Source of the DNA: Iris pallida
Lineage: Eukaryota > Streptophyta > Magnoliopsida > Asparagales > Iridaceae
Length of the DNA stretch: 64,000 nt
Reading direction: 5' to 3'
Assembly (NCBI GenBank): GCA_029216955.1
Contig: JANAVB010002199.1
Location: forward strand, 14,693,417-14,757,416
Shown here: piece by piece, positions 62,501 to 64,000 of the stretch
Layout of the letters: the number at the start of each line of letters is the position of its first letter
Position numbering within the stretch: the first letter of the stretch is position 1
The notes under the pieces: model-generated
The model's database searches: none
Told to the model about the DNA's origin: nothing
What the model saw: only the letters and a program-made list of their open reading frames with translations
Program-made: the position numbers and the translations under genes

Positions 62501-62791
62501 TTTCTGTGCAGATGCCTGGGCATGCTGCTACAAAAAGTTGATGACAGGATCTATGTTCATGAAAAGATTGACTTGATGTATAAGCATGCAAACATATCCA
62601 TTCCTGTAAATAGGCTTGGACTTGCTAAAGGCATGGGGCTGGTATGTTTGTACTACCAGACTTGCTTGGTTTTGATTTTTCAATGTCTCATTTTCGTAAA
62701 TCCTTATGCAGGTAGCAGCTTCACATCTGGATACTGTATTAGAGAAGCTAAAGTTCATATTAGATAATGTTGGGAGTAGTAGATTTCAGAG
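26585..62791 (+). CDS. SGR6: HEAT-repeat protein SHOOT GRAVITROPISM 6 / MROH1-like (3' end outside window)
   Basis: Exons: 26585-26618, 26713-26803, 26966-27020, 27128-27259, 28893-28964, 30822-30912, 31012-31107, 31303-31381, 31472-31535, 34288-34391, 34641-34746, 35288-35374, 37016-37093, 37248-37315, 37403-37502, 37670-37846, 37934-38023, 38246-38311, 38552-38650, 38743-38817, 53907-53966, 60200-60289, 61691-61812, 62512-62641, 62712-62791. All junctions are GT-AG and the frame stays open for 748 codons plus 2 nt. The encoded protein follows plant SGR6, a long HEAT-repeat protein of about 1700 residues, through blocks such as [56 protein letters not shown] and [15 protein letters not shown]. 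In Arabidopsis SGR6 acts at the vacuolar membrane in shoot gravity sensing. Exon 21 begins Asp-Leu where relatives, from memory, have Val-Leu. The gene continues past the window. Confidence 0.93.
27260..28892. other. SGR6 intron 4 with repeats
   Basis: At 27938-27993 and 28009-28069 there is a direct duplication of a block of about 57 bp, sharing agaaatctgttagttccaaa. At 28390-28804 words such as gacccgaatcgataacatcccta resemble the end of an Ac-like hAT relic. The region 27700-28330 is rich in ggaacg/cgttcc words, probably another decayed element. No ends could be paired. Confidence 0.45.
29371..30002. mobile_element. Probable hAT relic in SGR6 intron 5
   Basis: The left end tagggtgtgtaagtcagcc and the right end, reverse complement ttaggggtattcagcttg, are of the TAGGGGTGT type seen in Ac-like hAT elements. 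Near both ends lie gagctcgagcc and gctcgcaagcc motifs. No TSD was found and no transposase remains. Confidence 0.45.
30413..30578 (-). mobile_element. tRNA-derived SINE in SGR6 intron 5
   Basis: Read on the minus strand, an A-box-like gtgattagtggtaac is followed by a perfect B box in gggttcgaatcccagcc. The 3' end is an A-rich tail (cttaaaaaaataaataaa). It is flanked by the identical 10-bp repeat tagaatgatt (30403-30412 and 30579-30588). A variable-length TSD plus an A-rich tail marks LINE-machinery integration. It is in antisense orientation to SGR6. Confidence 0.88.
31536..34287. other. SGR6 intron 9
   Basis: This is a 2.75 kb intron. At about 32050-32370 cgatac/gtatcg words recur many times (for example cgatacacgata), which suggests a decayed repeat. 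A G-rich run lies at 34060-34083. No gene or paired ends were seen. Confidence 0.4.
35851..36123 (+). mobile_element. Remnant 3' end of a Copia-type element: polypurine tract plus LTR
   Basis: A polypurine tract gagggggag (35851-35859), preceded by tgttcactt as in many plant Copia elements, runs straight into tgtagaagaataa. A matching inverted end ttatttctttcca stops at 36123, giving an LTR of 264 bp with TG...CA ends. No pol fragment was recognised upstream, so only the tail is left. It lies in SGR6 intron 12, in sense orientation. Confidence 0.5.
40427..43562 (+). repeat. 5' LTR of the chromovirus
   Basis: 3136 bp, starting tgtcatagcc and ending gggaca. It contains a (ctg)n run at about 40808-40840, a two-unit tandem repeat at about 41930-42030 (shared ggttgctccaccgaagggg) and a three-unit repeat at about 42534-42700 (shared gcatctatgccctgag). 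Short ORFs within it are by-products. Bases after gcgggg are absent from the 3' LTR. Confidence 0.92.
43835..44164 (+). CDS. Extra ORF of unknown function in the chromovirus leader
   Basis: 109 codons between the 5' LTR and gag, starting [12 protein letters not shown] and ending TYIKLRW. The product is hydrophilic and acidic, with an even mix of residues and no signal peptide, membrane segment, zinc finger or recognised domain. The ATG follows ggatatag|gtc, which could serve as a splice acceptor; gag is preceded by a similar atatatag|gaa. Retroelement extra ORFs are known in some plant Gypsy lineages, but I do not recognise this protein. It could also be a captured host fragment or a chance ORF; its ordinary, non-repetitive composition argues mildly for real coding. 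Confidence 0.5.
   Translation: MARFLPSIYWDGSHRTHYGYEQFAREAWKVLPDDDLPVNSVFFERLCPRIRDVEDGAEVYWEKELRLRFFLAKDGPSPFTHGYEGTIEEWVEANPYDRIREITYIKLRW
44516..48583 (+). CDS. Gag-Pol polyprotein of the chromovirus (frameshifted near its end)
   Basis: 1355 codons. A Gag capsid-like region covers about residues 60-240. Two CCHC knuckles start near residues 273 ([14 protein letters not shown]) and 293 ([14 protein letters not shown]). The aspartic protease motif DSGATHS is near 414. Reverse transcriptase runs from about 590, with the FIDDILIYS active site near 733. RNase H starts near 875 (YSDAS). Integrase follows with an HHCC region and a catalytic triad at about Asp1159, Asp1220 and Glu1256, a 35-residue D-E spacing. 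The frame ends at 48583 through a small deletion just after the integrase core; the C-terminal part continues in another frame. The ATG at 44516 heads the gag homology. No other stop interrupts the ORF. Confidence 0.93.
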   Translation: MASQPNPNTSQVEASGTRTTDAFEFFQRVLEANTQQMQLSQATSTKLLERLDVTPTQKTGALSEFRTIKPPEFKGTETPMEAAQWIRTTEALLKGAKTPPNDIVSLVRIQLKDVADIWWSSLHPEESDEVVTWEKFKEEFEERFFPPSAKLELERRFLHLKQNKTSVDEYSAEFTRLSRYAPSLVSTEKAKVVRFMEGLDDKLKMKVAPYKCQTYAEVVEAARDQQRMQNDKNNAKTAGQKRSLETGSAQGRTSGQGQLRGAQHEQKRPVPSCSYCGRPGHTKNSCRRLHGRCLKCGSSNHQLNQCPQSNRRPVVHNNAQGQRATSQGYQQRPAFQNNEPRPNTTTGYQQRPVLPTQAHQFHQAQRAIQNHNNKKKNKNHGQAFMMDNNEAGIPGDVVTCTILASSSPASVLFDSGATHSFISASFISEYKIETQPLARKLKILTGNGIVEVSRICRNCPIKMGGASFRTKLLVFPMDNYDIVFGMDLLIATSAIIDCGQGKVQFSLPSRKSHEFVRAQKEFDKEELEKFELRSLQGQVIEEWPRVVDEFKDVFPDELSGLPPDRAVEFSIDLIPGAAPIAKKIYPMNKEELAELNKQIKELLAKEFIRPSVSPWGAPVLFVKKKDGSLRLVIDYRALNELTIKNKYPLPRIDELFDQLGGATVFSKIDLRSGYHQVKIKKEDIPKTAFRTRYGHYEFQVMPFGLTNAPAIFMDLMNRIFYQYLDKFVIVFIDDILIYSKNEEHEEHLRIVLETLRQEKLYGKLSKCEFWLKEIPFLGHIVSGEGITVDPKKIEAVKLWPTPKNVAEVRSFVGLAGYYRRFVENFSRIVEPLTRLTRKNEKFVWTDKCQAAFEELKERLVTAPVLALPSGSGGYEIYSDASGKGLGCVLMQHGRVIAYASRQLKVHERNYPTHDLELAAVVFALKLWRHYLYGEQIKIYTDHKSLKYVFTQKELNMRQRRWLELLKDFDMELQYHPGKANKVADALSRRPEAFFMNTPKEILDDLRKMGIEVICPVADGIWESLQVQSSLVERIKEAQKKDVKLQKLCSQTEAGIQTGLMKHSDGSLRFGSRLCVPYGELRTEVMTEAHSSQYSIHPGSMKMYQDLRQNFWWHGMKREIAKFVSKCLVCQQVKAEHQRTAGLLQPLPVPEWKWEHITMDFVSGLPRIQKGNNAIWIIVDRLTKSARFLPFRVGQFTEHLADMYMREVVSHYGVPVSIVSDRDTRFTSKFWRSLQDSLGSRLKFSSAYHPQTDGQSERMIQILEDMLRACTLDFRGSWDGHLHLIEFSYNNSYQASIKMTPFEALYGRKCRSPICWGDVGERQLLGPELVTQTVDMVKAVRSHLLSCAGQAQDVGR
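48570..49031 (+). CDS. Integrase C-terminus and chromodomain, separated by frameshift
   Basis: 153 codons in the frame one base on from gag-pol, overlapping it by 14 bp. It begins with the WADKHRR stretch that normally follows the integrase core. It has the GPF/Y-type motif [10 protein letters not shown], the [12 protein letters not shown] motif and a C-terminal chromodomain ending in [10 protein letters not shown] and YPYLF. In chromoviruses the chromodomain steers integration towards marked chromatin. The ATG at 48570 is only the first Met in this frame; in an intact relative this would be the end of the polyprotein. The frameshift probably inactivates this copy. Confidence 0.9.
   Translation: MWADKHRRILNFKPGDHVFLKISPTKGTIRFGTRGKLSPRYIGPFDVLDRIGDVSYILALPPSLEGVHDVFHVSQLRKYVPDTSHILDHSEITVGPTLRIEQKPVEILDRRQKILKNKTISLVRVSWNKDSPGESTWEREDEMRRLYPYLFDD
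49118..52203 (+). repeat. 3' LTR of the chromovirus, last bases missing
   Basis: About 3086 bp, almost identical to the 5' LTR. Differences include a shorter (ctg)n run, an 18-bp loss near 50906 (bases present at about 42239 in the 5' LTR) and few substitutions. It stops after gcgggg; the final cgggaca and the second TSD copy are absent. Confidence 0.92.
53128..53906. other. Right end of SGR6 intron 20
   Basis: Unique-looking intron sequence between the outer TSD and exon 21. No repeat ends or genes were recognised. Confidence 0.5.
55141..55720. repeat. Diverged tandem duplication, unit about 290 bp
   Basis: Two consecutive units start with tagggaaatctaaacca and share agctagttccagcat, agttagtgcatctacctt and gattttctcacatc. 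They are perhaps 80 percent alike by eye. The source could be a LINE-like repeat on the minus strand, but no reverse transcriptase motif was confirmed. Confidence 0.7.
56293..56975. mobile_element. hAT-like non-autonomous element, copy 1
   Basis: It begins ctatgttgtcataggcgacg and its other end, reverse complement, begins ctatgttgtactggacgc. The flanks atataaac (56285-56292) and atattaac (56976-56983) form an 8-bp TSD with one mismatch. The body is rich in GGCG/CGCC and CTAGGCG words, common in one class of plant hAT elements. It contains a perfect tandem duplication of about 39 bp at 56399-56477 and pyrimidine-rich (cttctt)n stretches. No transposase is present. Confidence 0.65.
57112..57740. 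repeat. Tandem second copy of the hAT element and its right flank
   Basis: From ctatgttg at 57112 the sequence repeats 56293-57111, including about 130 bp of flank beyond the element (atattaacattgaag... to gattagaattatgaaa). About 150-190 bp near the left end are deleted. Because the non-element flank is also repeated, this is a local tandem duplication rather than a second transposition. Confidence 0.75.
58560..59560 (-). mobile_element. Probable Copia-type LTR fragment
   Basis: On the minus strand the sequence ctctattcaccccc, followed by a C run and tctcctctaga, resembles the stretch near the LTR end of several plant Copia families. The plus-strand DNA to its right (gaggtttatactg, gaggactagttc, aagcttttgat repeats) belongs to the same dispersed repeat type. 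No coding part or clear second LTR was found, so boundaries are approximate. Confidence 0.4.
58606..58630. repeat. Poly-G tract
   Basis: 25 consecutive G residues, followed by tgaggggggtg. The length is probably unreliable in assembly and may form quadruplex DNA. Confidence 0.9.
60320..61200. mobile_element. Inverted-repeat element with minisatellite core in SGR6 intron 22
   Basis: The left arm (about 60320-60480) and the reverse complement of the right arm (about 61030-61200) align imperfectly. For example, left cccaaattccgaacaatatg pairs with right cccaaaatcccaaacaatgt, followed in both by a ttaagag word. The centre is a degenerate tandem array. The layout suggests a Mutator-like or other TIR element. 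No TSD was identified. Confidence 0.5.
60560..61030. repeat. Degenerate minisatellite (catgaaccca / taccatgagctc)
   Basis: Roughly eight imperfect units of about 45-65 bp share words like catgaacccattatctacc, atgagctcaagaag and aatcattgcctac. The array accounts for an ORF-like stretch at its left end, which should not be read as a gene. Confidence 0.7.
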
Positions 62792-64000
62792 GTACTAGTG
62801 AAGCTAGATTGATGTGTTTGAAGTATCTCTTTTTTCTTGAAGTCTAGGATTTTACTTGTTCTATTTATCATGACAGAAATCTTGATATCCAAGTTAAGTA
62901 TCCATTTTAGTCTATTATTGGCAACACCTGAAAACTAAATTACTCTTGTTTCAACTTTGCAGTGCCCTTTCTGTAACTATTATTCTTGCTTCTTTATCCA
63001 TCAAATCTTGTTCTCCCTTGTATCTAATAAAATGTGACTGCTTTACTATCTTCTTCATTCTATGCCCTTGTCTGTTTCACAATGCAAATGTTAACACCTT
63101 TGTTTGGTTGGAAATCCTTGAGTTGATAGCTTAATTTTCTTTGAAGACAAATCTTAGTGTTTGTTAGTTCTTTGCTGAAATATATTTAAGGTGATAATGC
63201 AGAGAGATCACTTCATGAAAAAATGTCCTAGCATTTTGTTGCGATTCAGATGGAGACTGAAGTAGCTCACTCCTGTATAACATGCGGATCAATTATTTTT
63301 TCTCAATCGTTTTCCCCTAATATAGAAAAATGTTTACTCTGAAGGCAGTACTGAGATATATGGCTGGTTTAAAATTTACTACTTGTAACGACATTATAAT
63401 TAGGCCACATGATTTTTAACTATTTCACATTAACACCAAAATGTTTGAAATTATATCTTATATTGTAAATTATAGATTTGTTAATCTTTATATTGTCCAC
63501 CACCCCTTTACAACTTCCTCAAAACTGTCGCTTCTTCTCTGAACTGGACATCTGAGCAAGCTAGTGGCTGGCAGAGATAAGTTTGAAAATCCATGTTCAG
63601 GTCGCCAGGACAGCCCAAGTTCATTTGTTACGGGAGAAAATATTTCATGTGGTTCTAAAATACCCGCAAATAAGCAGACAATGGATTTGTAAACCCAAGA
63701 AGAAACTTGTTGAATGAAAAATCCTCAGGACACAAATGTTGGATGAAAACCCCACTAATGGGATGCCAAAATTGGGACGCTAAGATTGGAAAATCAATGA
63801 AGATGGTACACAAAAAAGTTGAAGTGAATTGAAATCTACAAAGAAGTAAATTATGAAAGGGATATGGAAATCCATAATCAAGCAACACTTGTAGATTCTA
63901 AGTATCACAAACAAACAAAACGACCAAATTCTATAGTAAAATCAAACAAAACCAACCCAAACAACTAACTAAATTATATGACTGACGGATTTAATTGTAT
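62792..64000. other. SGR6 intron 25 (incomplete)
   Basis: After the exon ending at 62791 (tttcagag|gtacta) no further exon matching the expected next block of SGR6 was recognised before the window ends. The sequence is AT-rich with no repeat ends seen. Confidence 0.5.

Overview
This window is nuclear DNA of a flowering plant. The evidence is GT-AG spliced genes, (TA)n tracts, tRNA-derived SINEs, MITEs with target-site duplications (TSDs) and plant-type LTR retrotransposons. The style of the two conserved genes would suit a non-grass monocot, but I hold that weakly. There are no operons, rRNA genes, tRNA genes or CRISPR arrays. All calls come from reading the sequence; no search was run.

Layout. 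Positions 1-5.6 kb are AT-rich and full of old DNA transposons: a hAT relic with a fossil BED zinc finger, a perfect small hAT MITE, a larger hAT element and SINE-like copies beside (TA)n tracts. A small secreted glycine-rich protein gene lies at 5719-6102, followed by a Mutator-like MITE. A three-exon CKS1 gene (CDK regulatory subunit) occupies 9084-10538. About 490 bp after its stop is a 10 kb non-coding LTR retrotransposon (LARD, 11029-21046, minus strand, TSD cacag). That element landed inside the terminal repeat of a MITE and was itself hit by a 2.6 kb solo LTR (14230-16794, TSD tactc). From 21.2 to 26.5 kb there is no confident gene, only two MITE-like elements and diverged repeats.

From 26585 to beyond the right edge runs a large plus-strand HEAT-repeat gene, the plant MROH1-type protein SHOOT GRAVITROPISM 6 (SGR6). 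I could place 25 exons (748 codons plus 2 nt), joined in frame. Intron 20 is about 15.1 kb. It holds a minus-strand solo LTR (39292-53122, TSD catct) of the same family as the one inside the LARD. That solo LTR is split by an almost intact 11.8 kb Ty3/Gypsy chromovirus (40427-52203) with gag-pol, a frameshift before the chromodomain, and an extra 109-codon ORF between LTR and gag. Intron 21 (6.2 kb) holds a tandemly duplicated hAT element and a probable Copia LTR fragment. Intron 22 holds an inverted-repeat element with a minisatellite core. Introns 5 and 12 hold a SINE with a perfect 10-bp TSD and a probable Copia LTR remnant.

The three host genes are unrelated in function: cell wall or secreted protein, cell cycle, and gravitropism/membrane trafficking. 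The main story is layered transposon insertion whose order can be read from the TSDs. I found no convincing new biological system; the nearest candidate is the extra ORF in the chromovirus leader.
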